DNA of 64,000 nucleotides from contig NZ_KB899913.1 of the NCBI RefSeq assembly GCF_000378465.1, positions 62,001 through 126,000 of the forward strand. Reading direction: 5' to 3'. This DNA comes from Elioraea tepidiphila DSM 17972 (GTDB lineage: Bacteria > Pseudomonadota > Alphaproteobacteria > Acetobacterales > Acetobacteraceae). Every line of letters begins with the position of its first letter. Position 1 is the stretch's first letter. The position numbers were made by a program, and so were the translations under genes. The notes below the pieces were generated by a model. It was not told the origin of the DNA and made no database searches. It saw nothing but the letters and a program-made list of their open reading frames with translations. Below, in pieces: positions 25,778-34,437 of the stretch.

Positions 25778-26515
25778 TCAGTGCAGATGCACCGCGTCGT
25801 GCAGGTAGATGCAGGTGAGCACGGCGAACACATAGGCCTGGAGGAAGGCCACCAGGAATTCGAAGCCGACGAGCGCGACATTGATCGCGAGCGGGGCGAG
25901 TGCGCCGAGGAGGCCGAGCACGCCGGCGCTGCCCATCATCACCACGAAGGTCGCGAACACCTTCAGCATCACGTGCCCGGCGACCATGTTGGCGAACAGC
26001 CGCACCGACAGGCTCACCACGCGCGAGAGATAGGAGATGATCTCGATCGGGATGATCAGCGGTGCGAGCGCCTTGGGTGCGCCCTCGGGGAAGAAGTAGC
26101 TGAAGAAGTGCAGCCCGTGGATCGCGAGCGCGACCGCGGTCACCAGGACGAACACCACAAGTGCCAGCGTGAAGGTGACGGCGATGTGGCTGGTGAAGGT
26201 GAAGGCGTAGGGCAGCATGCCGAGCATGTTGCCGAACAAGATGAACATGAAGAGGGTGAACACGAACGGGAAGAACTTCTTGCCCTCGTGTCCGATCTGG
26301 TCGCGCACCAGCCCGTAGATGAACTCGTAGGAGACCTCGGCCAGGCTCTGGAGGCGGCCCGGCACGCGCGCGCGCGGCTGCATGCCGATCAGCATCAGCG
26401 CCGAGATCGCGACGCCGGCGATCAGCATGTAGAGGTTCGAGTTGGAGAATCCGGCGACGATCGGGGTGAGCTCGAACTGGCTCAGCGCGTCCATCGTCTT
26501 GCCTTCGGCAGCCAT
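25778..26515 (-). CDS. atpB: F0F1 ATP synthase subunit a
   Basis: 245-residue multi-helix membrane protein, the stator half of the proton channel. The essential Arg lies in SLSVRLFANMVAGHVML (about residue 172), and the N-terminal ELTPIV and FGNMLGMLPYAFT segments are family-typical. Start at ATG 26513-26515 overlaps the stop of the upstream atpI gene by one base; an internal MDAL start is possible. Second gene of the F0 operon. Confidence 0.94.
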   Translation of the reverse strand: MAAEGKTMDALSQFELTPIVAGFSNSNLYMLIAGVAISALMLIGMQPRARVPGRLQSLAEVSYEFIYGLVRDQIGHEGKKFFPFVFTLFMFILFGNMLGMLPYAFTFTSHIAVTFTLALVVFVLVTAVALAIHGLHFFSYFFPEGAPKALAPLIIPIEIISYLSRVVSLSVRLFANMVAGHVMLKVFATFVVMMGSAGVLGLLGALAPLAINVALVGFEFLVAFLQAYVFAVLTCIYLHDAVHLH

Positions 26516-26859
26516 CAGCTCCCCCGTGTGCGGTCCGGCCCGGGCCCGCGCCGCCCGAGCATCAGGCGGTACACGTTCATCACCCCGGCCGCACCTCCCA
26601 GGAACAGGCCGACGACCATGAAGAGCGGCCGTGTGGAGAGCCACCAGTCGAGGGCGAGGCCGAACCCCACCCCGACCGCCAGCGCCGAGGCCACCTCCAG
26701 CCCGGCACGGACGCCGAGGCCCCAGGGGCTCGGGGTTCCCTTGCCCGCCGCCTCCGTCCGGTCAAGGCCGGCCTTGGCGCGGGCCGCCCGAAGCCGCTCC
26801 TCGAACGAGGCATCACGGTCAGGGCGGGAGGGATCCTCCAACAGTCGCTCCTCCGACAT
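26515..26859 (-). CDS. atpI: AtpI-like F0F1 ATP synthase assembly protein
   Basis: 114 residues: a charged N-terminal third, then two membrane helices (LEVASALAVGVGFGLALDWWL and PLFMVVGLFLGGAAGVMNVYRL, each seen as a hydrophobic block). The GxxLDxW pattern and location at the head of the F0 operon identify AtpI, which helps c-ring assembly and possibly Mg2+ handling. Short, poorly conserved protein; the call rests mainly on hydropathy pattern and gene order. Confidence 0.85.
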   Translation of the reverse strand: MSEERLLEDPSRPDRDASFEERLRAARAKAGLDRTEAAGKGTPSPWGLGVRAGLEVASALAVGVGFGLALDWWLSTRPLFMVVGLFLGGAAGVMNVYRLMLGRRGPGPDRTRGS

Positions 26860-26919
26860 GCGGTTCCCCGCCCGGAAGGCGCGGGCTACCTAGCGGGGGG
26901 TTACCGGGGTGTCAAGGAA

Positions 26920-26943
26920 GCGCGCCGCAGTGCAGCGGCGCGC
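26920..26943 (-). terminator. Hairpin downstream of smc
   Basis: Perfect 9-base inverted repeat gcgcgccgc / gcggcgcgc with a 6-base loop, starting 5 bases after the smc stop on the minus strand and ahead of atpI. Likely separates the smc transcript from the F0 operon. The sequence after it on the minus strand (cttcctt) is only modestly T-rich. Confidence 0.5.
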
Positions 26944-26948
26944 CTCGG

Positions 26949-29900
26949 CTACTCCGCCGCGACCGCCGTCGGCACCATCGCCTCGGCCGCCTGGAGATCG
27001 ACCGAAACCAGCTTGGAGACGCCGCGCTCCGGCATGGTCACGCCATAGAGCCGGTCCATCCGGGCCATGGTCAGCCGGTGGTGCGTGACGATCAGGAACC
27101 GCGTCTGGGTCGCGCGCGCGATCTCGTCCAGCATGTTGCAGAAACGATCCACATTCGCATCGTCGAGCGGCGCATCCACCTCGTCCAGCACGCAGATCGG
27201 GGCCGGGTTGGTCATGAACACGGCGAAGATCAGGCTGAGCGCCGTCAGCGCCTGCTCGCCGCCCGACAGCAGCGACAGCGTGGTGAGCTTCTTGCCGGGC
27301 GGCTGGGCCATGATCTCCAGCCCCGCTTCCAGCGGATCGTCGCTGTCCACCAGCTTCAGATGCGCCGTGCCGCCGCCGAACAGCCGCGTGAACAGCTCCT
27401 GGAAGTGCCGGTCCACCTCGGCGAAGCGCGCGGTCAGGCGCTCGCGGCCCTCGCGGTTCAGCGCCGCGATCGCGCCGCGCAGCTTGGCGATCGCGCCGAT
27501 CAGGTCCTCGCGCTCGGTGTTCAAAGTGGCGATGCGCGCCTCGACCTCGCCCATCTCGTGCTCGGCGGCGAGGTTCACCGGACCCATGCCGTCGCGCTCG
27601 CGCGTCAGCCGTTCGAGTTTCTTGGCCGCCGCCTCCTCGGCCTCCTCGTGGGGTGCGGCGACGGCGGCCTTGGCGATCAGCGCCTCGGCCTGGATGTTCA
27701 GCCGCTCGATCACCTGGTGCGCGAGATCGAGGGCGGCGATGCGCGCCTGCTTCACGCCCTCCTCGGCGCGCACCAGCGACTCGCGGCGGGCGATGAGCGC
27801 GGTCTCGGCCTCGCGGGCGGCGCGGGCGGCCAGCGCCGCCTCGCGCTCGGCGTTGGCGAGCGCGTCGGCGGTGGCGCGACGGGCCGACTCGGCCGCGGAC
27901 AGCGACTCGAAGGCGGAGGCGCGCTGCGCGGCGAGCTGCGCCGGCCGGTCGGCGAGCGCGGCGCGCTCGGCCTCGGCATCGGCGCGCCGCGCGACGAGCT
28001 CCGCCTCGCGTGCCCCGGCCTCAGCGGCGCGTTCGGCCCAGGCGGCGCGCTCCTCGGCGATCGCACGGCGGCGCGCGGCGAGCGCCGCGGCCTCGCGGCG
28101 CGCCACTTCCAGGGCCGCGCGCGCCTCCGATTCGATGCGGCGCGCGTCGGAGAGCGCGGCCCGCGCCTCCGCCCGCGCGGCCTCGGCCTCGGCGAGCGGC
28201 GGCAGCGTCGCCTGAGCCTCGCGATGCGCGGCGAGGGTCGCCTCGGCCTCGGCGGTCTCGGCGGCGACGCGCTCCTCCTGCGGCGTGAGCGCCGCAAGGC
28301 GCGAGGAGGCGGCGGTGGCGCGGTTCGTCAGGCTCGCGAGTTCGTTGCGCGCGGTTTCGACCCGACGCTCGGCGTCGCGGCGGGTGCTGCGCGCGGTCTG
28401 CTCGCGGGCGACCGCGCGCGCCTCCTCGGCGGCCGCCTGCTCGTGCGCCTGGCGCGCGGCGGAGGCGGCGAACTCCGCGTCGGCGAGCCGACCGCGCAGG
28501 GCCGCGAGCCGGTTGCGCTGCGCGAGCCGCGCCGCGGCCGCGGTCGGCGTGCCCGCCTTCACGGCGTAGCCGTCCCAGCGCCAGGTGGCGCCGTCGCGGC
28601 TGACCAGGATCTGGCCCGGCCGCAGCGCGGGGGCCAAGCGCTCGCCGGTGGCGGTGTCCTCGACCAGCCCGACCTGCGAGAGCGCGCGCGCGAGCGCCGC
28701 CGGCGCCTCGACCAGCGAAGCGAGCGGGGTGCAACCCAAAGGCAGCGGCTGGGCAGGCACGATCGGCGGCAGGGCGCGCCAGTGGCGCGGCGCGGCGGCA
28801 TCCGCCGGCGCCTCCAGCGCCTCGCCCAGGGCCGCGCCGAGCGCGGTCTCCAAGCCCTCGGGCACGGTCACCGCATCGACCAGCGGCGGCCAGAGATCGT
28901 CCTCGCGCACCGCCAGCACCTCGCGCAGGGCGGCGACCTCGGCGGCGAGGCGGGTGCGGTCGGCGTCGGCCGCCTGGGCGGCGCGCGCAGCCTCGGCGGC
29001 GGCGGCATGGGCGGCGGCGCGGGCCGACTCGGCGGCCTCGACCTCGGCGCGCGCGGCGGCGAGGAGGCGCTCGGCCTCGGCGAGCGCGGCACCGGCGTGG
29101 TCGAGTGCCGACGCCTCGACCATCTGCTGTTCCAAGTTGGCCCGCTCGCGGCCGAGCCGGGCGCGCTGATCGGCGAGCCGCAGCAGCGCCTGCTCGGCAG
29201 CGCGGATCTGCCCGGCGAGCGCCTGGGCCTTGGCGGCGATCGCCGCAGCGTGCTCGGTTGCGGCCTGGGCGGCCGTCTCCAGCGCGGCGACGCGGGCATG
29301 CGCCTCGCCGGCCGCCTGCTCGGCCGCGGTGATGCGCGCGGGGGCCTCGGCCTCCTCGGGGGCGAGCCGGGCATCCTCCTCCGCGAGCCGCGACTCCGCG
29401 CCCTGCGCATCGGCGGCGAGCTTGCCCGCATGGGCGAGGTCGGTCGCGATCTGGGCGAGGCGCTGCTCGGCCGCGGCGAGCGCGCCCTTGGCGGCCTTCT
29501 CCTCGGCCTCGATCCGAGCGGCCTCGGCGCGCGCGCGCTCGACCGCGGTGCGCGCCTCGGCATCCGCCTCGCGGAGCGGCGGCAGCGCGGCCTCGGTCTC
29601 GGCGGCGCGCCCGGCGGCGGCGGCCGAGGCTTCCGTCAGTTCGGCGACCGCGCGCTCGGCCTCGCGCAGCGCGGCCTCGGCCTCGGCCTCGGCTCCGGCG
29701 GCCCGGGCGAGCCGCGCGGCGTAGAGCATCTCCTCGGTCTCGCGCAGCTGGGTGGCGATGTTGCGGTACCGGGTCGCCTGGCGCGCCTGCTTCTTCAGCG
29801 TCTGGAGCTGCACATCCAGCGTGCCGAGCACGTCATCGGCGCGGGCGAGGTTCTGCTCGGCCGCGCGGAGCTTCAGCTCGGCCTCGTGGCGACGCGCGTG

Positions 29901-30443
29901 CAGCCCCGTGATGCCGGCGGCCTCCTCCAGCAGCGCGCGGCGGTCCTCGGGCCGCGCGTTGACGATCGCCGAGACCTTGCCCTGGCTGACCATGGCGGTG
30001 GAGCGCGCGCCGGTGGCGCTGTCGGCGAACAGGAGCTGGACGTCGCGCGCGCGCCACTCCTTGCCGTTCACCCGGTAGGTCGAGCCCTGGCCGCGCTCGA
30101 TCTTCCGGCTGACCTCGAGTTCCAGCGGCGCATCGTCCGGCGCCTCGGTGGCGAGGGCGGAAGGCGCCTCGCCGGGCGGGGCCTCGAGCGACAGCATGAC
30201 CTCGGCGTAGCTGCGCGGCGGCCGGGCCGCAGTGCCAGCGAAGATCACGTCCTCCATCTCGCCGCCGCGCAACGACTTGGCGGAGGTCTCGCCCATGGCC
30301 CAGCGCACCGCCTCGACGATGTTCGACTTGCCGCAGCCGTTCGGGCCGACGATGCCGGTCAGCCCCGGCAGGATCTCGACCGTGGTCGGATCGACAAAGC
30401 TCTTGAAGCCGGAGAGACGCAGACGCGCGAAGCGAAGGGCCAA
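26949..30443 (-). CDS. smc: Chromosome segregation protein SMC
   Basis: 1164 residues, full length for bacterial SMC. Walker A is at residues 33-41 (GPNGCGKSN) in the N-terminal head. Two long Ala/Glu/Arg coiled-coil arms flank a hinge at roughly 500-640. The C-terminal head has the signature LLSGGEQALTALSLIFAVF and Walker B PICVLDEVDAPLDD. It condenses and helps segregate the chromosome with ScpA/ScpB (not in this window). The start is a TTG (30441-30443) with a gaggag sequence upstream; the N-terminal RLRLSGFKSFVDPT matches family starts. It is downstream of dsbA on the same strand, 24 bases apart. Confidence 0.96.
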   Translation of the reverse strand: MALRFARLRLSGFKSFVDPTTVEILPGLTGIVGPNGCGKSNIVEAVRWAMGETSAKSLRGGEMEDVIFAGTAARPPRSYAEVMLSLEAPPGEAPSALATEAPDDAPLELEVSRKIERGQGSTYRVNGKEWRARDVQLLFADSATGARSTAMVSQGKVSAIVNARPEDRRALLEEAAGITGLHARRHEAELKLRAAEQNLARADDVLGTLDVQLQTLKKQARQATRYRNIATQLRETEEMLYAARLARAAGAEAEAEAALREAERAVAELTEASAAAAGRAAETEAALPPLREADAEARTAVERARAEAARIEAEEKAAKGALAAAEQRLAQIATDLAHAGKLAADAQGAESRLAEEDARLAPEEAEAPARITAAEQAAGEAHARVAALETAAQAATEHAAAIAAKAQALAGQIRAAEQALLRLADQRARLGRERANLEQQMVEASALDHAGAALAEAERLLAAARAEVEAAESARAAAHAAAAEAARAAQAADADRTRLAAEVAALREVLAVREDDLWPPLVDAVTVPEGLETALGAALGEALEAPADAAAPRHWRALPPIVPAQPLPLGCTPLASLVEAPAALARALSQVGLVEDTATGERLAPALRPGQILVSRDGATWRWDGYAVKAGTPTAAAARLAQRNRLAALRGRLADAEFAASAARQAHEQAAAEEARAVAREQTARSTRRDAERRVETARNELASLTNRATAASSRLAALTPQEERVAAETAEAEATLAAHREAQATLPPLAEAEAARAEARAALSDARRIESEARAALEVARREAAALAARRRAIAEERAAWAERAAEAGAREAELVARRADAEAERAALADRPAQLAAQRASAFESLSAAESARRATADALANAEREAALAARAAREAETALIARRESLVRAEEGVKQARIAALDLAHQVIERLNIQAEALIAKAAVAAPHEEAEEAAAKKLERLTRERDGMGPVNLAAEHEMGEVEARIATLNTEREDLIGAIAKLRGAIAALNREGRERLTARFAEVDRHFQELFTRLFGGGTAHLKLVDSDDPLEAGLEIMAQPPGKKLTTLSLLSGGEQALTALSLIFAVFMTNPAPICVLDEVDAPLDDANVDRFCNMLDEIARATQTRFLIVTHHRLTMARMDRLYGVTMPERGVSKLVSVDLQAAEAMVPTAVAAE

Positions 30444-30467
30444 GGGGGGTGGCGCTCCTCTGCCGGA

Positions 30468-31079
30468 TCAGGCGGACACGCCGGCCTCGCGCGCGAACCG
30501 ATCGAACGGGATCGCGCCGGAGACGCCGGGCACGCGGTTGTTGAAGATGAAGGTGGGGGTGGCATTCACCTGGTGCTGCTGTTCGCCGCGCAGGCGGATC
30601 TCCAGCACCCCGCGCTGGAGCGCCTCGTTGCGCATGGCCGCATCGAAGGTCTCGCGGCTCATGCCGGCCAGCGCGGCGATCTTGGCGATCTCGTCCACGA
30701 AGCCCTGGCGTGCCCATTGCGCCTGGGTGCGGAACAGCATGTCGATGAACGCGGCATGGCGGTCGGGCGGCAGGGCGCGCGCGATCATGGAGCCGAGCAG
30801 CCCGGGCTGGTCGAGTGGGAAGTCGTTCTGCACCAGCCGGACCTTGCCGCTATCGATCAGGTCGGACTTCACCCGCGGCAGTGTCTCGCGGTGGAAGGCC
30901 GCGCAGTGGACGCAGGTCAGCGAGAAATACTCGATCACGGTGACCGGCGCGTCCGCCCGACCGAGCGCGCGCTCGGCCAGCATGGCCTCGATCGGCGGCA
31001 GGGTCTGGGCGCGCGCTGGCAGCGCCGTGACGGTGGCGGTTGCAGCCACAAAGCCTAGTAGGTTGCGACGGTCGAACAC
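30468..31079 (-). CDS. DsbA-family thioredoxin-domain protein
   Basis: 203 residues. The N-terminus is a signal peptide (DRRNLLGFVAATATVTALPARAQ), so periplasmic. The thioredoxin fold has CVHC at residues 56-59 in EYFSLTCVHCAAFH and a cis-Pro loop NATPTFIFN. The CxHC dipeptide and the helical insert fit DsbA-like disulfide oxidoreductases. GTG start. The DsbA-smc-DUF721-mutY neighbourhood is a recurrent alphaproteobacterial arrangement. Confidence 0.88.
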   Translation of the reverse strand: MFDRRNLLGFVAATATVTALPARAQTLPPIEAMLAERALGRADAPVTVIEYFSLTCVHCAAFHRETLPRVKSDLIDSGKVRLVQNDFPLDQPGLLGSMIARALPPDRHAAFIDMLFRTQAQWARQGFVDEIAKIAALAGMSRETFDAAMRNEALQRGVLEIRLRGEQQHQVNATPTFIFNNRVPGVSGAIPFDRFAREAGVSA

Positions 31080-31187
31080 GGCGATCTCCGCAAGATGTGG
31101 TGGTTATACCGTCCGCCAGGGGACGGCGTCGAGGGTTGAGACTGGGGCAGAACCGGGCGAGCGCGCGCGTCACGTCGGCGCGAGAGC

Positions 31188-31691
31188 TCAGCGTCCGGCG
31201 ATCGCCCGGCCGAGCCGCGCCATGGCCTCGCGCAGCGGACCTTCGGGGACCTCGGCAAGGGCAGCCTCCATGCGCGCGAGGGCTTGCGAATCGGGGGCGC
31301 GGCGGGGCGGCAGCGGGGCCTGTACCTGGGTCTCGGCGAAGCCGGGGGCGGACTGGATGAACCTGAGCCGCGCCACAGCGCCCGGCCCGAGATGGGCGTT
31401 GATGCGCTCGATGAGCTGCGGGGCGAGGTGCTGAAGCTCCAGCGCCACGGGTCCGGCGGCGCGGATGGTCAGCACGCGGGCGCCCTTGCCGCCGGACAGG
31501 CGCTCGGGCGCGGTGACGGCGGCCAGCGCGGGCCCGACCACCTGCGGCCAGTCGAGTGCCAGGCGGGCGGTCGCGGCCTGGACCCGGCCGGCGAGCGGGC
31601 GTGCCACCTTCGCGAGCAGCCGCGCGACCGGGACCGGGCCCACCGCCAGGCGAACATCGTCCCGCTTGTCGTCCTGCGTTGTCACGGCCAC
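31188..31691 (-). CDS. DUF721 (DciA-like) protein
   Basis: 167 residues with a DUF721 domain in the middle: LALDWPQVVGPALAAVTAPERL, then LTIRAAGPVALELQHLAPQL and ERINAHLGPGAVARLRF. DUF721 includes DciA, the replicative-helicase loader or operator of bacteria lacking DnaC. GTG start at 31689-31691, only 11 bases from the divergent mutY ATG, so its promoter must overlap mutY or the true start is a little further in. The C-terminal Pro/Ala-rich tail is variable. Confidence 0.78.
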   Translation of the reverse strand: MAVTTQDDKRDDVRLAVGPVPVARLLAKVARPLAGRVQAATARLALDWPQVVGPALAAVTAPERLSGGKGARVLTIRAAGPVALELQHLAPQLIERINAHLGPGAVARLRFIQSAPGFAETQVQAPLPPRRAPDSQALARMEAALAEVPEGPLREAMARLGRAIAGR

Positions 31692-31702
31692 CGTCCCTTC
31701 GC

Positions 31703-32779
31703 ATGCACCCTAGCACGCCCGACGCCGCGCTCCTGCTCGCCTGGTACGATCGGCACCGGCGGGATCTGCCCTGGCGCGCGCGTCCGGGCGAACCGGCCGA
31801 TCCGTATGCCGTGTGGCTGTCCGAGGTAATGCTGCAACAGACCACGGTGGCGGCGGTCGGGCCGCGTTTCGCCCGGTTCCTGGCGCGGTTCCCGACGGTC
31901 GAGGCGCTGGCGGCCGCACCCTGGGAGGCGGTCGCGCAAGAATGGGCCGGGCTCGGCTACTACGCGCGGGCGCGCAACCTGCACGCGGCGGCGAAGGCGG
32001 TGGCGGCGCGCGGTGGGTTTCCGCAGGACGAGGCGGGGCTGGCCGAGCTTCCGGGCGTGGGGGCCTACACGGCGGCGGCGGTGGCGGCGATCGCCTTCGG
32101 GCGTCCTGCCGTGCCGGTGGACGGCAATGTCGAGCGGGTGATGGCGCGCGTGTTCGCCGTCGAGGCGCCGCTGCCGGGGGCGAAGGGGCGGGTCGCGACG
32201 CTCGCGCGCGAGGTCGGGGCGCAGGCGGCGGCGCGGGCGCGGCCGGGGGATTTCGCGCAGGCGCTGTTCGATCTCGGCGCGACCCTGTGCACGCCGCGCC
32301 GGCCGGCCTGTGCGCTTTGCCCCTGGCGGGGCATGTGTGCCGGGGCGGCAGCGGGGCTGGCGGAGTCGCTGCCGCGCAAGGCGCCGAAGCCCGAGCGCCC
32401 GCAGCGGCACGGCGTGGCGTTCTGGCTCGAGGACGCGGCAGGGCGCGTCTTGTTGCAACGGCGTCCGGCGCGCGGATTGCTGGGCGGGATGCTGGAGCTG
32501 CCGGGCACGCCGTGGCGCGAGGAGGCGTGGAGCGAAGCCGAGGCGGCGGGACACGCCCCCGCACCGGCCGCCTGGGTGCCGGCGGGCAAAGTGCGGCACG
32601 TGTTCACGCATTTCGCGCTCGACCTCGTGGTGTGGGCCGGCCGGGTCGCCGCATTGCCGGCGGGCGGCGAGACGGTGGCGCGCGGCGAAGTGCTGACCGC
32701 CGGGTTGCCGGGCGTGATGGCGAAGGCGGCGCGCGCCGCGCTCACGGTTTCCGCGGACGCGGGGTCGGTTTCAGGCTGA
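31703..32779 (+). CDS. mutY: A/G-specific adenine DNA glycosylase
   Basis: 358 residues. The catalytic Glu41 is in WLSEVMLQQTTV, the helix-hairpin-helix is LPGVGAYTA (116-124), and the catalytic Asp140 is in VPVDGNVERV. The [4Fe-4S] ligands are Cys196, 203, 206 and 212 (C-x6-C-x2-C-x5-C). A C-terminal NUDIX-like domain that reads 8-oxoG starts near residue 230 (VAFWLEDAAGRVLLQRRP). It removes A opposite 8-oxoG. ATG 31703 chosen because the family begins there. Its 3' end overlaps the convergent small gene by 38 bases. Confidence 0.95.
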   Translation: MHPSTPDAALLLAWYDRHRRDLPWRARPGEPADPYAVWLSEVMLQQTTVAAVGPRFARFLARFPTVEALAAAPWEAVAQEWAGLGYYARARNLHAAAKAVAARGGFPQDEAGLAELPGVGAYTAAAVAAIAFGRPAVPVDGNVERVMARVFAVEAPLPGAKGRVATLAREVGAQAAARARPGDFAQALFDLGATLCTPRRPACALCPWRGMCAGAAAGLAESLPRKAPKPERPQRHGVAFWLEDAAGRVLLQRRPARGLLGGMLELPGTPWREEAWSEAEAAGHAPAPAAWVPAGKVRHVFTHFALDLVVWAGRVAALPAGGETVARGEVLTAGLPGVMAKAARAALTVSADAGSVSG

Positions 32780-33041
32780 GGCGTGCGGCTGCGCGGCGGC
32801 GCGCGTCAGGAATGAGGCTTGCGCGGGCGGCCTCGGCGTCGAGCGCGCGCGTGACCCGGGTCGCGCGTCGGCGCCAGAGGGCGAAGGCGCGTTCATGTTC
32901 GGTGCGGGGTGGCGTTTCGCCGCGCGCGGCGGCGACGAACTGGCGTTGGGCGGGGGTCGAGGGGATGCGCCGCCCGTCGGCGAGGGCGAGGTAGAAGGGC
33001 AGGTGCTTTCGGATCAGGGCGGCGAAGCGGGCCTCGTCCAT
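32742..33041 (-). CDS. Small DUF413/MaoP-like protein
   Basis: 99 residues, basic at the C-terminus. The segment PSTPAQRQFVAAARGETPPRT followed by EHERAFALW (quoted in parts) resembles the core of DUF413, whose E. coli member MaoP (YifE) acts with an Ori-macrodomain site in chromosome organisation. The match is by eye and short, so the family call is tentative, and function in this organism is unknown. Convergent and overlapping mutY by 38 bases. Confidence 0.5.
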   Translation of the reverse strand: MDEARFAALIRKHLPFYLALADGRRIPSTPAQRQFVAAARGETPPRTEHERAFALWRRRATRVTRALDAEAARASLIPDARRRAAARLSLKPTPRPRKP

Positions 33042-33328
33042 GGAGCCGAGCGTAGCACGCCGCGCATGTCGTCACGTTGCGCCTCGATCGCCCCACGCGC
33101 CGCGCGCAGGGCCGCACGCGACAGGATCGACCGCGCGAACCGCAGGATGAGCTGTGCACAGGTCGGACTCGGACGCGTCCCGCCCCGGCAGGCGCGCACG
33201 CCCTGAGAGAGCGCGACCCATCTGAGGTCTGGCGGCGTCGCGCCGATGACGATATGTCAAGGAGATCAAAAGGCCGCGCAGCCTCGCCCCGGGGCCCAAG
33301 CGCCGCAGAAACAAGGGAGACGCCCTCG

Positions 33329-34309
33329 ATGCCGACTCGCCGTCAGACCCTGTCCCTTGCCCTTGCCGCCGGGCTCACGCCGTCGGTCGTGCGCGCGCAG
33401 GCGTGGAGGCCCTCGCGGCCGATCCGCCTGATCGTGCCCTTCGCTCCCGGCGGCTCGAACGACATCGTCGGCCGCATCATCGCCGAGGCCGCGGCGCAGA
33501 CGCTCGGCCAGCCGATCGTGATCGAGAACCGGGCGGGCGCGGGCAGCATGATCGGCGCCGAGCTCGTCGCGCGCGCCGCGCCGGACGGGCACACGATCCT
33601 CATCAACAGCGCCCATGCCACGGTGCCCGCGATCGTCGCCCGGGTGCCGTACGACTCGGTGACCGATTTCGTCGGCCTCGCGGTCGGCGGGTTCTCGCCG
33701 CATGTGCTGGTCGTCAATCCGCAGGTGCAGGCGCGCACGGCGCAGGAGCTGGTGGCGCTGCTGAAGGCCAATCCGGGACGCTTCAATTTCGGCTCGGCCG
33801 GGATCGGCAGCGGCGTGCATGTCGCCGCCGAACTGTTCCGCTCGATCACCCAGGTGAACGTGGAGATCGTGCAGTATCGCGGCGGCGGACCGAGCGTGGT
33901 CGCGCTGGTCGCGGGCGAGGTCCAGGTCGGCTCGCCCACCATGGCCTCGTCGATCGGCCAGGTGCGGGCCGGCGGCCTGCGCGCGCTCGCCGTGCTGAGC
34001 GAGCAGCGCAGTCAGGCGCTGCCCGACGTGCCGAGCGCGCCCGAGGCCGGAATCCCGGGCGTGATCCACGAGGAGTTCTTCCCGATCCTCGCTCCGGCCG
34101 GCACGCCGGCTCCGATTGCGGCGGCGCTCGGGAGCGCCTTCCAGACCGCGATCCAGCAGAACGCGGGGCGGCTCACCGAGCTCGCCGGCGTGACGCCGCG
34201 GGCCGGCTACGAGACCTCCGAGCAGGTGATGGCCCTCGTGCGCGAAGGCGTCGAGCGCTACTCGAAGATCCTGCGCGATGCTGGCGTGCCGCTGCAGGAG
34301 CCGAGCTAG
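33329..34309 (+). CDS. Bug-family (TctC-like) periplasmic substrate-binding protein
   Basis: 326 residues: a signal peptide (RRQTLSLALAAGLTPSVVRAQ), then WRPSRPIRLIVPFAPGGSND, IVIENRAGAGSMIG, FNFGSAGIGSGVH and QYRGGGPSVVALVAGEV, the Bug-family pattern. Binds a small organic ligand, unknown here. A aaggga ribosome site precedes the ATG. Monocistronic and separated from both neighbours; paralogous to the receptor at 16496-17476 but clearly a different protein. Confidence 0.9.
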   Translation: MPTRRQTLSLALAAGLTPSVVRAQAWRPSRPIRLIVPFAPGGSNDIVGRIIAEAAAQTLGQPIVIENRAGAGSMIGAELVARAAPDGHTILINSAHATVPAIVARVPYDSVTDFVGLAVGGFSPHVLVVNPQVQARTAQELVALLKANPGRFNFGSAGIGSGVHVAAELFRSITQVNVEIVQYRGGGPSVVALVAGEVQVGSPTMASSIGQVRAGGLRALAVLSEQRSQALPDVPSAPEAGIPGVIHEEFFPILAPAGTPAPIAAALGSAFQTAIQQNAGRLTELAGVTPRAGYETSEQVMALVREGVERYSKILRDAGVPLQEPS

Positions 34310-34337
34310 CCGAGGCGGGCGCGGCTGCAACCGGAGT

Positions 34338-34403
34338 CTCTCCCGCATCGCGGGAGAGGGAACCCCGTGGTGACGCGACAATCGCTCTCCCTCCGAGAGA
34401 GGG
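34338..34403. repeat. Two REP-like hairpins between convergent genes
   Basis: A perfect 9-base inverted repeat (ctctcccgc / gcgggagag, loop atc) at 34338-34358, and a smaller stem (ccctc / gaggg) at 34389-34403. Both share the ctctccc/gggagag theme typical of dispersed intergenic palindromes. They lie between the convergent Bug and DUF2235 genes and may act as transcription terminators. Confidence 0.55.
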
Positions 34404-34437
34404 TGAGGGTGCTTCGGACCGGCGCGCGCCCGCTCCT

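Noticed and set aside
26631-31058. A 1475-codon open frame on the plus strand opposite smc, dsbA and atpI
   Set aside because: It is antisense to well-supported genes, and GC-rich coding sequence yields long antisense frames. Its translation is low-complexity (Arg/Gly/Ala/Leu) with no family match, whereas smc has clear Walker and signature motifs.
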